Below are positions 29,673 through 39,013 of a stretch of 64,000 nt of DNA, piece after piece (the stretch's first letter is position 1; every line of letters begins with the position of its first letter). The notes under the pieces were generated by a model, which did not search any database, was not told the DNA's origin, and saw nothing but the letters and a program-made list of their open reading frames with translations. Location of the stretch: positions 1,302,001 through 1,366,000 of the forward strand of contig NZ_JQLY01000001.1 in NCBI RefSeq assembly GCF_000744455.1. Reading direction: 5' to 3'. Position numbers and translations under genes: made by a program. The DNA comes from Methanobacterium sp. SMA-27. Its GTDB lineage: Archaea > Methanobacteriota > Methanobacteria > Methanobacteriales > Methanobacteriaceae.

Positions 29673-30794
29673 TCATAGAAATTCTCTATATATATTTAAA
29701 GTTTTATGTGCTGATTTATCCCAATTAAATATTTTAGCTCTTTTTAATCCTTTATTTATCATGTTATCTTTCAAGGTATCATTTGTCAGCACGTCATGCA
29801 TTTTATCGGCCATTAATTCAATATCTTGTGGGTCTATCATTATCCCTGCATCACCAACAACTTCAGGCAATGATGTTGTGTTTGAGGTAATTACTGGTGT
29901 TCCGCAGGCCATTGCCTCCAATGGTGGAAGACCAAAACCTGCATAGGCACATGGATAAACCAGTATATCTGCAGCATTGTACCATTTGGGCATGTCTTCT
30001 TCTGGTATGTATCCAACAAAAATAACATCTTCTTGTAAATGGAAGTCCTTGATCAATTTTAAAATATTTTCACGTCCACGATACCCTTGAGATTCTCCTA
30101 TTTTCACCATTTTAATGCCTGGAATTTTTTTCTTAAGTTGTGCAAAAGCTTTTATCAAAACAGGAACGTTTTGTCGCGAGGTTTCAGAACCCACATAAAG
30201 CACAACTTTCTGATCATTTGAAATATTAAGTTTACTTAAAATCTTTTTATCCCGATTCTCATAATAAATAGAATGATCAACAGCGGGATAAACAATTCTA
30301 ATCCTTTCTTCGGGATAATCTAAATATTTCATAATTTCCTCCTTAGAAAACTTAGAGATTGTAATTATAATATCCGCAAGTCCTAGTCCTTTCATGTTTT
30401 CTTTCCATATGGAAGACCTTTCTTTGTCGTATACCCAAGGGATAATATCGTAACAGGTTACAATATTATTTTCAAGTTTAATAGAATTCAGGATATATGC
30501 AAATCCCTGTGAGGTTATATGTTTGATATTGCCCTCTTTAACTTCATTCTTGACTGTGTGGATATACCTGTATTTATCAATGGTTTTTAAAGTTTTTTTT
30601 CCTATATCTGTGATAAATTTTAGTGATTTATTTTCATATGAGTCTGATCTGAGTGGCATTAATGAATTATATTCAATAACGTTCAATTTAGCATTTAACC
30701 TTTTAACGATCTCCATCTGGTACTTAGATATAGATATCCAAAATTTTTTATCTGTTCTGGACCCGTTTATATAATCGATTTCCATTTTCACCAT
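29673..30794 (-). CDS. Glycosyltransferase family 4 (GT-B)
   Basis: A 373-residue cytosolic glycosyltransferase. The C-terminal Rossmann half shows the usual landmarks: [12 protein letters not shown] (donor loop), [20 protein letters not shown], and the EX7E-type nucleotide-sugar motif in [19 protein letters not shown]. An acceptor-binding N-terminal half contains the HITSQGFAY loop. Members transfer a sugar from a nucleotide donor to a lipid, glycan or protein in surface glycan building. The start is ATG 30794, with a second ATG at 30785. It stands alone, without other glycan genes nearby. A T-rich stretch on the minus strand at about 29645-29668 can serve as its terminator. Confidence 0.88.
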   Translation of the reverse strand: MVKMEIDYINGSRTDKKFWISISKYQMEIVKRLNAKLNVIEYNSLMPLRSDSYENKSLKFITDIGKKTLKTIDKYRYIHTVKNEVKEGNIKHITSQGFAYILNSIKLENNIVTCYDIIPWVYDKERSSIWKENMKGLGLADIIITISKFSKEEIMKYLDYPEERIRIVYPAVDHSIYYENRDKKILSKLNISNDQKVVLYVGSETSRQNVPVLIKAFAQLKKKIPGIKMVKIGESQGYRGRENILKLIKDFHLQEDVIFVGYIPEEDMPKWYNAADILVYPCAYAGFGLPPLEAMACGTPVITSNTTSLPEVVGDAGIMIDPQDIELMADKMHDVLTNDTLKDNMINKGLKRAKIFNWDKSAHKTLNIYREFL

Positions 30795-30921
30795 ATTACA
30801 AACTATGTAACCATATTAATGTATATCAATAGGGTTAAACTTGAAAAAAAAAATGAAGATGAAACAAATTAAACCTAAAACTAACAGGAAAACAACTAGA
30901 TCTTTTGGACAGCTCTCAAAT

Positions 30922-30960
30922 TCAATGGGTAATATTAATAAATCCAATCTAATTAGACAT
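30922..30960 (+). repeat. Outlying copy of the small-membrane-gene repeat
   Basis: TCAATGGGTAATATTAATAA and the following AATCCAATCTAATTAGA correspond to the first 45 bases of the repeat at 28931-29020. No membrane gene accompanies this copy. Confidence 0.45.
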
Positions 30961-31013
30961 CCAAAATAATATTAAACCAAGTTTCATATAGAATATTCAA
31001 CCAATATAATAAT

Positions 31014-31112
31014 AGGGAGGGGAATGTATATTACATGTTTCACCCAAAAAAATCTATCTCTTTATACATTTTTGTGCCGTGAAATTTGATAAAATCCCAT
31101 CCCTACCCTCTT
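31014..31112 (+). ncRNA. Candidate structured RNA
   Basis: In a spacer that is otherwise A/T, a G-rich block (AGGGAGGGGAATG, 31014-31026) faces a C-rich block (CATCCCTACCCTCT, 31098-31111) and can pair with one bulge; inside, TTTCAC (31038-31043) pairs with GTGAAA (31079-31084), and ATGTA/TACAT forms a small hairpin at 31024-31036. The C-rich block is followed by T- and A-rich sequence. Nothing identifies a family; the strand is taken from the tail. Confidence 0.25.
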
Positions 31113-31130
31113 TAATATAAAAAAATTTAA

Positions 31131-31472
31131 AAAAAGAAATTAAATCCTGAAATATTCCAGGAACATGAAGAAGTCATTGTATTTACAAGAAATGAATTTA
31201 ATCGATTTTACACTTCTATGATGGAACAAATAAACTATATTAATAAAATAGATCTATACCTGGACAGAAATGAAGACTGGAAACTAATAGGATACTGGCC
31301 CCAAATCCTACAAAGAATACACCCCCTAGAAAAAAATATAGATTCAATACTAACAAAAGAGCCGTTACAGTGTTATCTAGATGCAACTTTATATAATACT
31401 GTTCAAAGTACTCATAAGAATGTTGCAAGATCTAAAAGAAAAATACCAATACAACAAACACTTCCAATTTAA
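31131..31472 (+). pseudogene. 3' fragment of an unidentified gene
   Basis: A reading frame is open from 31131 to the stop at 31472, without a credible start; the first ATG at 31215-31220 is deep inside and has no ribosome binding site, while the 25 codons before it (EIFQEHEEVIVFTRNEF) look equally protein-like. The text is Tyr/Leu-rich and ends in a basic tail. It is best seen as the surviving end of a longer gene, perhaps from a mobile element. No family recognised. Confidence 0.4.
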
Positions 31473-31635
31473 TCTACTTATTTAAATTGAATATACAAAT
31501 TTCTAATTATATAATCAAACATAAATGACATCAAAATGAGTGTTAAAATGAAGTAGAAAATTAAAGGATTATTGAAACAGAATGATAAAATAGATATTAA
31601 ATAAAATAATTAAAGGAAGAAAATAATTATAGATA

Positions 31636-31818
31636 TTAGCTTTGTTTTTTTCTCACAGGTTTCTCTATTACACAAACAACCATAGTACTCAAAGTATAAC
31701 TTTTTCTTATGCCATCTTTATATTCCTTTGGTTCCTTTTTTGGCTCAAAGTTTCTAAATTGTGTAAAAATTTTTTCACCAATTAATTTATCACCAATATC
31801 TGTTAATTTATTATACAA
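31636..31818 (-). CDS. Hypothetical protein (60 aa)
   Basis: A TTG start with GGTGA six bases upstream, which is a well-formed site. A small charged protein (MYNKLTDIGDKLIGEKIF, then a KKEPKEYKDG stretch) with a basic C-terminal end. No known family. Its antisense strand is open and runs into the DUF4013 remnant, but the good ribosome binding site supports the minus strand as the real gene. Confidence 0.48.
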   Translation of the reverse strand: MYNKLTDIGDKLIGEKIFTQFRNFEPKKEPKEYKDGIRKSYTLSTMVVCVIEKPVRKKQS

Positions 31819-31900
31819 AAAAAATCACCGTTTTGTATGGAATGTTGCTTCTATAGTACAAACAACAGGATTTTTTACAACCCCTTTATTACCCACTTTA

Positions 31901-32308
31901 ATGAGTTTAGGATCAAATATTTCTTCCATTAGTGCCAACACAATTTTAAGCTTTTTAACTGCAGCGATTTTGGTTTTTATTGCATTGTTATACATACTCA
32001 TAATTCTTCCTATAAATTATATGGCTATAGCTCATATGGCAAACAATAATGGTACAATAATGGCCGCGTTTAGATTTCATGAAATAATCGATAAAATAGG
32101 AACCATAGGATGGGGAAATCTAATACTATGGTACCTTGTTACTGGAACTATTTATATAATAATATCTCTTGTAGGGGCCATAATAACAGGTATTTTCTCA
32201 ATAATAAACCCTATTGTAAGTATAATCTTAAATTCTTTAATTATATATCCATATCTCAACATATATCTCAATAGATCAATAGCATTATTTTACTTGTCAA
32301 AAAAATAA
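31901..32308 (+). pseudogene. Truncated DUF4013-like membrane protein
   Basis: From ATG 31901 about 135 residues with three to four hydrophobic helices follow. The segment INYMAIAHMANNNGTIMAAF followed by RFHEIIDKIGTIGWG and the closing helix before NRSIALFYLS match the C-terminal half of DUF4013 proteins, which are common and multi-copy in Methanobacteriales. The N-terminal half is missing: upstream the frame runs into DNA that belongs, on the other strand, to the 60-residue gene at 31636-31818. It probably lost its 5' part by deletion, unless a short form is still made from 31901. Confidence 0.5.
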
Positions 32309-32362
32309 TTTAGGATAAATAAAAACCATTTTATGATTTAATAAATACTAAAATGTGATAAA

Positions 32363-32698
32363 ATGAAGTATGAAGACATTCCAATAGTAATAAATATTCT
32401 AATCGATAGGTTAGATGCATTAATCGATATTATGTTTGTATCAACTCAAGAGGTTATCGATCTTGGAAATGTAAATTATGAGTTAAATATTGTTTTAGAT
32501 AAAATTGACATGATAACAGACAGCATGGAAGATTCAAATGAAAAATCCATGCTTGAATCTGCTAAATACAATGTTACTTATGCCACATTAGATATTATGG
32601 ACAATGTGAACATTGTCGATAAAATCAATAGATTAAGACTTGCTAAAAATACTATGATGACTATTAAAACTAATTTATATAACGATGAACTGGATTAA
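32363..32698 (+). CDS. Hypothetical helical protein (111 aa)
   Basis: ATG start. The product is acidic and predicted to be all-helical, with repeated I/L/M heptads (IVINILIDRLDALIDIMF, then a second helix rich in Asp and Met). No signal, membrane segment or motif. It is convergent with the next gene, overlapping by four bases at the stops. Function unknown. Confidence 0.6.
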   Translation: MKYEDIPIVINILIDRLDALIDIMFVSTQEVIDLGNVNYELNIVLDKIDMITDSMEDSNEKSMLESAKYNVTYATLDIMDNVNIVDKINRLRLAKNTMMTIKTNLYNDELD

Positions 32699-32922
32699 TC
32701 ATCGTTTGTTTCAACATCAGTAATTACCCAAATATCTGCCTCTGTGTCGATATTGGCCCAGATGGTTTTATCAGATTCTTTAGCTAATAACTCATTAATA
32801 TCTATTTCAAGGTCATCTGCTAATTTTACACTGTACATCTTACCTCTTTGTGATCTAACAATCAAATCATCTTCGAAACCAATTCCTACGATTTTTTGTT
32901 TTAATTCTGTTTTTTTCACCAT
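32695..32922 (-). CDS. Hypothetical protein (75 aa)
   Basis: ATG with GGTGA upstream. The product is acidic and predicted to be beta-rich (KIVGIGFEDDLIVRSQRGKM and an IWVITDVE end). No family recognised. It lies convergent with the preceding gene and not far from the histone gene. Confidence 0.58.
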   Translation of the reverse strand: MVKKTELKQKIVGIGFEDDLIVRSQRGKMYSVKLADDLEIDINELLAKESDKTIWANIDTEADIWVITDVETNDD

Positions 32923-33088
32923 TTTTTCACCATTTTAAAATAAAAATTATTTTTACATGATTTGCATATTAACATTAGTTCAATTCAAGTAAATAATTAT
33001 TGAACAAGTTATTTAGATCAGCAGATTAAATCAAAACTTTGTTAGGTTTAACTGAGAACTAAAAAAAATAAAAAAAAGAATAAATATT

Positions 33089-33298
33089 TTATTGCATTTC
33101 TTTAACTGCTAGTTCAATATCCGATGCATTAACTGTTACTCTTCCTGCATGTTTTGCAAGTTTAACAGCTTGTCGTGAAATATTTTCACCATATTCCTCT
33201 AAATATTTATCTAAAGTAATTTCTGCACCTTCACTAACTCTAAGTCCGCCTGCATTTTTTATTATTCTTCCTATTGGAGCTATTGGTAGTTCACCCAT
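33089..33298 (-). CDS. Archaeal histone (HMf family)
   Basis: A 69-residue single histone fold. The opening ELPIAPIGRIIKNAGG is nearly the HMfB N terminus, and the second loop KHAGRVTVNASDIELAV carries the conserved AGR-T pair used for DNA contact. There are no tails. Dimers bind and wrap DNA into tetramers or longer hypernucleosomes. A GGTGA ribosome binding site precedes the ATG. It is a stand-alone gene with AT-rich spacers on both sides. Confidence 0.96.
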   Translation of the reverse strand: MGELPIAPIGRIIKNAGGLRVSEGAEITLDKYLEEYGENISRQAVKLAKHAGRVTVNASDIELAVKEMQ

Positions 33299-33554
33299 AT
33301 TATCACCTAATTATAATATAGACCCTATTTTATTTAAATTCACCGAATTAAGGTGTAATTATGTTATAAATCTTTTTCCAATAAGATATTTCCAAATCAT
33401 TAATATCAAATATAGATCATTACGAAAAATGCATATATGATTAACAATATCAGGATTAAAAAATTTTTAGAATTATAAATAAAAAAGATAAATTTTTGTA
33501 TAATTCTTTAAAATGATTTTTATGATCAGTTTAACTTTTTATGGATATTTAAAG

Positions 33555-34286
33555 TTATTTCCATTTTGTGAGTATTTTATCCCTGCTAAAAGTGGCTTTA
33601 CTTAGGTAGAATAAAATTACATCAATAACAAGGAGGAATATGGTAATTATAACCAGATTGGTAATGTTTAATGAGATTGCATTTGTTACAAGCAGGATAT
33701 AAACACCCATAAATGGTACAAATAGAATGAATCCAAGCTGGTTTGCAGTTCTCACATCGTTTACTCTCGAAGATATGATAACATTTAATTGAATGCTTAA
33801 AATAGATGAGAGAGGGACTGCTAAGAGTAAAATGAATGCCATACTTAAATTAGGGAAAAAAAGATAACCCAGAGTGTTATATGTGAATAAATCAGAAAGC
33901 ACCATGAAAATTATGGATGTAGCATATATTACCCCTATTGAAGGTAAGAATGAAGCAATAGTTTTTCCAAATAAAAGTTCACTATCAGTTGTGGGTGTTG
34001 CTAAGAGAGGTTCTAAACTTTCCTCAATCTTCTCACCTAAAATACTGTAGGATGCTAGTGTTGTTGATTGTATATAAACTAAGATAATATAAAAGTATGA
34101 AAATGCATTCAGTAAGGTTATAATCTCTGTTGCTGCATCATCAAGACTTGTTAAGGACCTGACAACTAGAGGTAAACCTATTGAAAGAAGGAGTGGGAGA
34201 ATTATTAATGTATATAGAATACGTTTTTTCTTACGAAATATGCTGAAGTCTTTGGTTGCTATAACCCATGATTTCCAAAGTTTCAT
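33555..34286 (-). CDS. ABC-2 type permease (NatB-like)
   Basis: A 243-residue membrane protein with about six hydrophobic segments. The cytoplasmic motif GEKIEESLEPLLATPTTDSE (then LLFGK) is typical of NatB-type ABC exporter permeases. It starts one base after the ATPase gene ends, so the two are co-translated. It exports an unknown substrate; NatAB of Bacillus expels sodium, but substrate cannot be inferred from sequence here. Confidence 0.85.
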   Translation of the reverse strand: MKLWKSWVIATKDFSIFRKKKRILYTLIILPLLLSIGLPLVVRSLTSLDDAATEIITLLNAFSYFYIILVYIQSTTLASYSILGEKIEESLEPLLATPTTDSELLFGKTIASFLPSIGVIYATSIIFMVLSDLFTYNTLGYLFFPNLSMAFILLLAVPLSSILSIQLNVIISSRVNDVRTANQLGFILFVPFMGVYILLVTNAISLNITNLVIITIFLLVIDVILFYLSKATFSRDKILTKWK

Positions 34287-34287
34287 C

Positions 34288-35205
34288 TTAATCTCCCCTC
34301 ACAATTTTCAGATAGGCTTCTTCTAAGGATGGACTGAGTCGATTAACATATTGAACCTGTCCACCGGCATTTACTATAGCATCTACTATGATTGGATTTT
34401 CTTTTTCAGGATCTACCACGTCAATGGTTAATTTATTATTATCGTGTACCATATTTCCAATTGATAAATTATTTATTGCTTCCAATATTTTATTATTAAC
34501 TTCCTTTAACTGAATTACAGTTTTATTACCCCAGATAGATCCTTCCAATTCTTCAGGAGAGCCTATTGCCATTAATTTAGTGTTAAATATTCCAATTTTA
34601 TCACAGATTCTTTGAGCTTCATCGAGATTATGTGTATTTAAAAAAATGGTCTTTTTTTCCTTCTTCAAATCTAGTATGAAATCTCTTACAATTTTTGATG
34701 ATTCGGGGTCTAAATTTGCTGTTGGTTCGTCTAAGAACAAAATTTCAGGGTCATGAATAAGTGCTCGTGCAACAGTTAGTTTTTGTTTCATTCCCTTAGA
34801 AAAGGTTCCAACCGTTACATCTCTTTTATCCCAAAGTCCTAACAATTTAAGAAAATGTTCAATATTTTCCTTCCGTTGAGTTTCAGAACATTCATAGAGT
34901 TTTCCATAAAAATCTAAGTTTTTATAAGCGGTTAAATCATCATAAAGACCAACATTTTCAGGAAGCAAACCAATGATCTTCCTGATTTTCAAGGAATCAG
35001 CTTCATCACTAACATCATAACCTGCTATTCTAGCTTCTCCACTTGTCTTTGATATGAGGCAACTAAGCATTCTCATTGTAGTGGTTTTTCCGGCACCGTT
35101 TGGCCCTAGAAAACCGAAAACCTCTCCTTCATTGATATGGAATGTGAGATTATCTACTGCTGTTAAATCGCCAAATTTCCTTGTAAGATTCTCTACATCG
35201 ATCAA
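34288..35205 (-). CDS. ABC transporter ATP-binding protein (NatA-like)
   Basis: A 305-residue ATPase: Walker A GPNGAGKTT (34-42), signature FSKGM within VGTFSKGMKQKL (about 131-142), Walker B ILFLDEP (154-160) and the switch histidine in FLNTHNLDE. The C-terminal 90 residues form the extension typical of CcmA/NatA-type exporters. It is the first gene of a two-gene unit with the permease at 33555-34286. Confidence 0.92.
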   Translation of the reverse strand: MIDVENLTRKFGDLTAVDNLTFHINEGEVFGFLGPNGAGKTTTMRMLSCLISKTSGEARIAGYDVSDEADSLKIRKIIGLLPENVGLYDDLTAYKNLDFYGKLYECSETQRKENIEHFLKLLGLWDKRDVTVGTFSKGMKQKLTVARALIHDPEILFLDEPTANLDPESSKIVRDFILDLKKEKKTIFLNTHNLDEAQRICDKIGIFNTKLMAIGSPEELEGSIWGNKTVIQLKEVNNKILEAINNLSIGNMVHDNNKLTIDVVDPEKENPIIVDAIVNAGGQVQYVNRLSPSLEEAYLKIVRGD

Positions 35206-35366
35206 ATTTCATCAACCCTTTCTGATGTTATAAATCTAAATTATTCGTATTTCCCTTTAACATGCTATGTAAAGCTTGTTTTATAACGCATCAACACAAT
35301 TTGTAAGTAATTTTTTTAATTTGGACTTGTTTGAAGGCCATAAAATATATAAAGTGCTAATTAATT

Positions 35367-36935
35367 TTAAAAACGTTGAGGTTGGGGTATTTCCAATTTA
35401 TCACGCATTTCTTCTGTTGCTGGAAGTCCTGCTAATTTAAGTCTGTTTAGTAATGGGTCAGCATAGCCTGTTGATTCTGCAAAACCTCTGCCAAGTGAAT
35501 TTCCTTCATTGTCCTTTAAGTATACAGCACCTTCAGAATAATGCAATCCATTTCCAAAAAATCCTGATTGGCCTCCACTTACAATTGGAATCATAACAAA
35601 ATTTTGAATATCTTCGGGAATATCCTCACCAAAGCTAAATTCCCATTTTTGAGGGTACCATGTGTTTGTTGGAGGATATAAATCTGGATCTTGTGATTTC
35701 ACACTTCTAATCCATTCAGTTATTTTTATTTGCCCTTTAATCTTTTTAGAGTTGTTATTTTCATCTATATATTTTCCTGAAACTTCAGCTTCCATTATTT
35801 TTGGAGGATTAGGTCCTGTTTGATTAAGAAATTGTAGCATATCATGTGAATGTACAGATGCCATTGTCAACTCCCTATTACCTTTAAATTGAGCCATAAA
35901 CCAGTCCCATCCACCTGTAGCCTTTTCATTCATATTATTAGCAGCTCTCAAAACTTTTACTCGAGGATTACCTGCAGGAATCATTCCATTACACCATTGA
36001 TGATCGTACCAGAATTTACCACTTTTCAAGGCAATTTCTTCTTCATTGATTCTTAGCGTACTTTTATCTGGATCAACTCTAAGATTTGGTACAGAATAGT
36101 ATAATGTTCCAACTCCACCACAGCATGGATCGCATCCATCTTTGCCCTGAAGTAAATATTCCTTAGTTTGTGTGAGTGTGATGTCCACCTCAATTTCTGA
36201 TTGTGAATCTGGATCTAAATCCACACCCCACCCTTTAATTTGCATAGGAAAAGTACTGTCTTCACTTAAAGATCTTATTTTATTCTTTCCAAAGGTATAC
36301 TCAAAGGGGTTGTTTTTGAAATCCACAAGTCCAGTTGTACCTGCAATTAATATGGGTTTGGAACGGTAATGTTCTCCGCCAGCTTCACTTACAGCTAGAT
36401 GTAATTCAATAATCTGATTTTCAATGTCAGAAAGCCCAAAATGTTTAGCTATTTCTGGTGGTAGAAGTGCATATTGCCAGAACATGAATTGTACACCATA
36501 TTCTTTTCCATTATCCCCCATACAACTTCCAACAATAAAATGCCATCCTAGTTGATAATCCCATTGTGGAGCATCATCTTGTAGAAGTTTAAAATCTGCC
36601 TTCCCAGGTATTGCTTTATAACCTTTAGAACTATCCATTCCAAGAAAAAAAGTCATAGCATATGCCTGATGTGGTGAAAGGGATGAAGAATTTTTAATTA
36701 AAGTCCCATAGACATCTTTGTAGTTTGGTGTGAAAGAATCAGGATTATTTATCTTTTCTTTTAAAAGATACTGCATTCTATCTCCAAAATTTTCATTACT
36801 ATTTTTTTCAGATCCCAATCCTCTGAAAAGTTCATCAGAAATCTCTTCAGCATTAAATTCTCGCATCCATAATGCTTTAGCTATATTATCCTTAGTTTCT
36901 TCATCCAATTTATCCAATAAACATTGGGCGCCCAT
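35367..36935 (-). CDS. AttH/CrtC-like lipocalin-fold protein
   Basis: A 522-residue protein with GGAG seven bases before the ATG. After a helical N-terminal domain (about 1-110) come paired beta-barrel halves of the carotenoid 1,2-hydratase/AttH type, with WDYQLGWHFIVGSC and EYGVQFMFWQYALLPP, later SGKFWYDHQW and GWDWFMAQFKGNRELT. A CDPCCGG cluster lies near residue 278. No signal peptide is visible, so it is either cytosolic or exported in another way. AttH-like proteins are encoded with ABC transporters in several genomes, and a transporter lies immediately downstream, but a functional link is not shown. It is not evidence of carotenoid metabolism by itself. Confidence 0.7.
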   Translation of the reverse strand: MGAQCLLDKLDEETKDNIAKALWMREFNAEEISDELFRGLGSEKNSNENFGDRMQYLLKEKINNPDSFTPNYKDVYGTLIKNSSSLSPHQAYAMTFFLGMDSSKGYKAIPGKADFKLLQDDAPQWDYQLGWHFIVGSCMGDNGKEYGVQFMFWQYALLPPEIAKHFGLSDIENQIIELHLAVSEAGGEHYRSKPILIAGTTGLVDFKNNPFEYTFGKNKIRSLSEDSTFPMQIKGWGVDLDPDSQSEIEVDITLTQTKEYLLQGKDGCDPCCGGVGTLYYSVPNLRVDPDKSTLRINEEEIALKSGKFWYDHQWCNGMIPAGNPRVKVLRAANNMNEKATGGWDWFMAQFKGNRELTMASVHSHDMLQFLNQTGPNPPKIMEAEVSGKYIDENNNSKKIKGQIKITEWIRSVKSQDPDLYPPTNTWYPQKWEFSFGEDIPEDIQNFVMIPIVSGGQSGFFGNGLHYSEGAVYLKDNEGNSLGRGFAESTGYADPLLNRLKLAGLPATEEMRDKLEIPQPQRF

Positions 36936-37373
36936 ATTAATTCTCCATAATCATTATTATTTTTCCTTATTATTTTTAATGCGATTTTTTAAGTTCATAT
37001 ATTCGTATCTTTTTGTAAATATTTCTAGAATGTTACCTTGAAAAGCCATAATTCTTTGTATAATGAGTACTGGTATTTGGAGTTAAAAGTTTTGGTGCAA
37101 TAACCTTGGAATGGATGAAATATACATTGACACATCACGATCCCAATCAACAGAGAGGTATACTAGAGCTTTAAACTTTGCAAATTACCTTGCAGAACAA
37201 AATAGGATAAGATAATTCATATAGATTTTTTTCTAATTAAAGGTAATCTAATAAATTTTTTTTAAAATCTGCGGCCCATCATCAACTATATTGTAATAAC
37301 AGTTATTAAAATAATAATTTTATAGGTTAACTCCTAAAATATAATTTGTATAGAATGATTAATCAAATATTTA
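36936..37373. other. Intergenic stretch with one possible peptide
   Basis: AT-rich. It contains a 34-codon frame at 37111-37215 ([19 protein letters not shown] and on) with only a weak ribosome binding site, which is not called as a gene. Nothing else is recognisable. Confidence 0.4.
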
Positions 37374-37589
37374 TCAAATAAATATTTGATCATTACTCCT
37401 CATAGAAGCTAATCTACTAGTAGTCATTGTTTTAGCAAATAGGAGATCTCTATCTTCGTGTTTAGATTCCTCTATTTTTGTTTCAATTTGGTTTAACAGG
37501 TTTTCTAATTCTTCAGGTTTACATCTATTTACTTGGTTTAAGATTTCTTTCGAATTCAGTTCATTTTCAGTGGATTTTCTAAATATCAT
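37374..37589 (-). CDS. Hypothetical protein (71 aa)
   Basis: The ATG at 37589 is preferred (GGGGGAG nine bases upstream) over one at 37607. The product is a hydrophilic helix-rich protein with a likely coiled coil (LNQVNRCKPEELENLLNQIE) and a polar end. No family recognised. Confidence 0.5.
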   Translation of the reverse strand: MIFRKSTENELNSKEILNQVNRCKPEELENLLNQIETKIEESKHEDRDLLFAKTMTTSRLASMRSNDQIFI

Positions 37590-38175
37590 TAATGAACACT
37601 CCCCCAATATCCCAAATTTATTTTTAATTAATGTTCAAAAATTCATAGACCCTAATTAATATGCTCAATGGTTTAATAGAATAGGGTATAATCATGGATT
37701 TAGTAGAGCACTAACCCAATCACATTATATTATTTGTCAACTTAAATATATAAATTTATTTAAAGTAAGGGAGTTTTTTAACCGATTAATATTTTTTCTA
37801 TATTATTGAGAAGGATAAATTTTAAAACTCATTTTTTTAGATGGCTTAAACCTATTATTCTATGAGTTTGTATTTTTTTTTAGTAGATTGTTTAGTAAAT
37901 TTAAATTATAATTGATCTGTTTTTTCTAATAGATAGATTTTGTTAATGCCTTGTTTTATTCCATATGAACGTATATAATTCATTTTTCATAAAAATAGAT
38001 GATAAATTCTTTATTTTTAAATGGTAATTGAATATTATTAACCATTCGTGATTTTACAAAATAGGAATTTTTATTTAAAAATAATATTAATTAAACCCAG
38101 TCAAACTTTTTTATCACCAGGAATACACTACCTTACTAATATTAAAATTTGAAAAATAAAAATGGAAAATTTAAT
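37590..38175. other. Intergenic stretch
   Basis: Very AT-rich, without a gene. An imperfect inverted pair AAACTCAT/ATGAGTTT lies at about 37822-37873. No further structure seen. Confidence 0.4.
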
Positions 38176-38463
38176 TTATTTTTTACCTGTCAATTCTTCA
38201 ACTTCTTTTTTTCCCTTTTCTAACTCGACTTCTTGTTCTTTATCCATTCTCAAGAGCATGGTTTGAAATTCGCCTACATGAGTTTTTTCTTCTTCAGCAA
38301 TATCTTGTAGAACTGCCTTCATATCCGTATTATCTGTCATGTTTGCAAATTCTTCATAAAGATTTATTGCATCAAGTTCAGCTATTATGGATGCACGAAG
38401 TATTTCTTTGTCTATATCTTCTTGTTTTACTCTTCCTAAATCAATTGGTATTTTCGAAAGCAT
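38176..38463 (-). CDS. Ferritin-like protein, encapsulated-ferritin (EncFtn) type
   Basis: A 95-residue two-helix protein. Iron-ligand pattern: an E in ASIIAELDAINLYEEF (first helix) and EEEKTH in DIAEEEKTHVGEF (second helix, ExxH). This is half of a normal ferritin bundle and matches the encapsulated ferritins, which assemble as decamers to complete the ferroxidase site. These usually travel with an encapsulin shell gene; none is seen in this window. It probably handles iron oxidation or storage and protects against oxidants. Confidence 0.72.
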   Translation of the reverse strand: MLSKIPIDLGRVKQEDIDKEILRASIIAELDAINLYEEFANMTDNTDMKAVLQDIAEEEKTHVGEFQTMLLRMDKEQEVELEKGKKEVEELTGKK

Positions 38464-38598
38464 AAAATTACCTCAATAATATTATGTATTGCAGTTTAAT
38501 TATAATCTTCGAAAGGTATAATTTTGACTATGAGAATATGCATGACCCATAATTTTAAGATTGTAAATACTCATAAATATATTAAATGGGGCCCTATA

Positions 38599-38940
38599 AT
38601 GTCAGAAAATAAAAAATATCAAACATTTAAGACTATATCACCATCAGATGCGTTGAAATTAATTAAAGAACATAAAAATGATCAAAACCTTGTAATTTTG
38701 GATGTTAGAACTCCTTGGGAATTTTCTGATAATCATATCGAAGGTGCAGTTAATCTTGATTATACTGATCCAGATTTCAATGAACAGATCAAAAAGTTAG
38801 ATAAAACTAAATATTATATTATTTACTGTAAATCCGGGATGAGAAGTGTTAAAGTATGTGAAATACTAAAAAAATTAGGATTTACACATGTTTACAATAT
38901 TAAAGAGGGATTTAAAGGTTGGAAATCCAAGATTGATTAA
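38599..38940 (+). CDS. Rhodanese-like sulfurtransferase
   Basis: A 113-residue single rhodanese domain from ATG 38599; an upstream in-frame ATG at 38524 adds 25 residues with no domain content. The active-site loop reads YCKSGMRS, with Cys as sulfur carrier, after the structural LDVRTPWEFSDNHIEGA motif. Such proteins move sulfane sulfur or detoxify cyanide; the acceptor is unknown. It is soluble and monocistronic. Confidence 0.88.
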   Translation: MSENKKYQTFKTISPSDALKLIKEHKNDQNLVILDVRTPWEFSDNHIEGAVNLDYTDPDFNEQIKKLDKTKYYIIYCKSGMRSVKVCEILKKLGFTHVYNIKEGFKGWKSKID

Positions 38941-39013
38941 ATCTAAATTGTACCAATAAATTTTTTGTTTCTTCTTTGTTGAAATATACAAACATTAAAT
39001 AAAGTACATTCAA

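Noticed and set aside
35367..36935. Carotenoid hydratase assignment
   Set aside because: The fold resembles CrtC, but no other carotenoid genes are present, and the fold is shared by AttH proteins with different roles.
37111..37215. 34-codon frame in the spacer near 37 kb
   Set aside because: Weak ribosome binding site and no recognisable features; might be a fragment of a lost gene.
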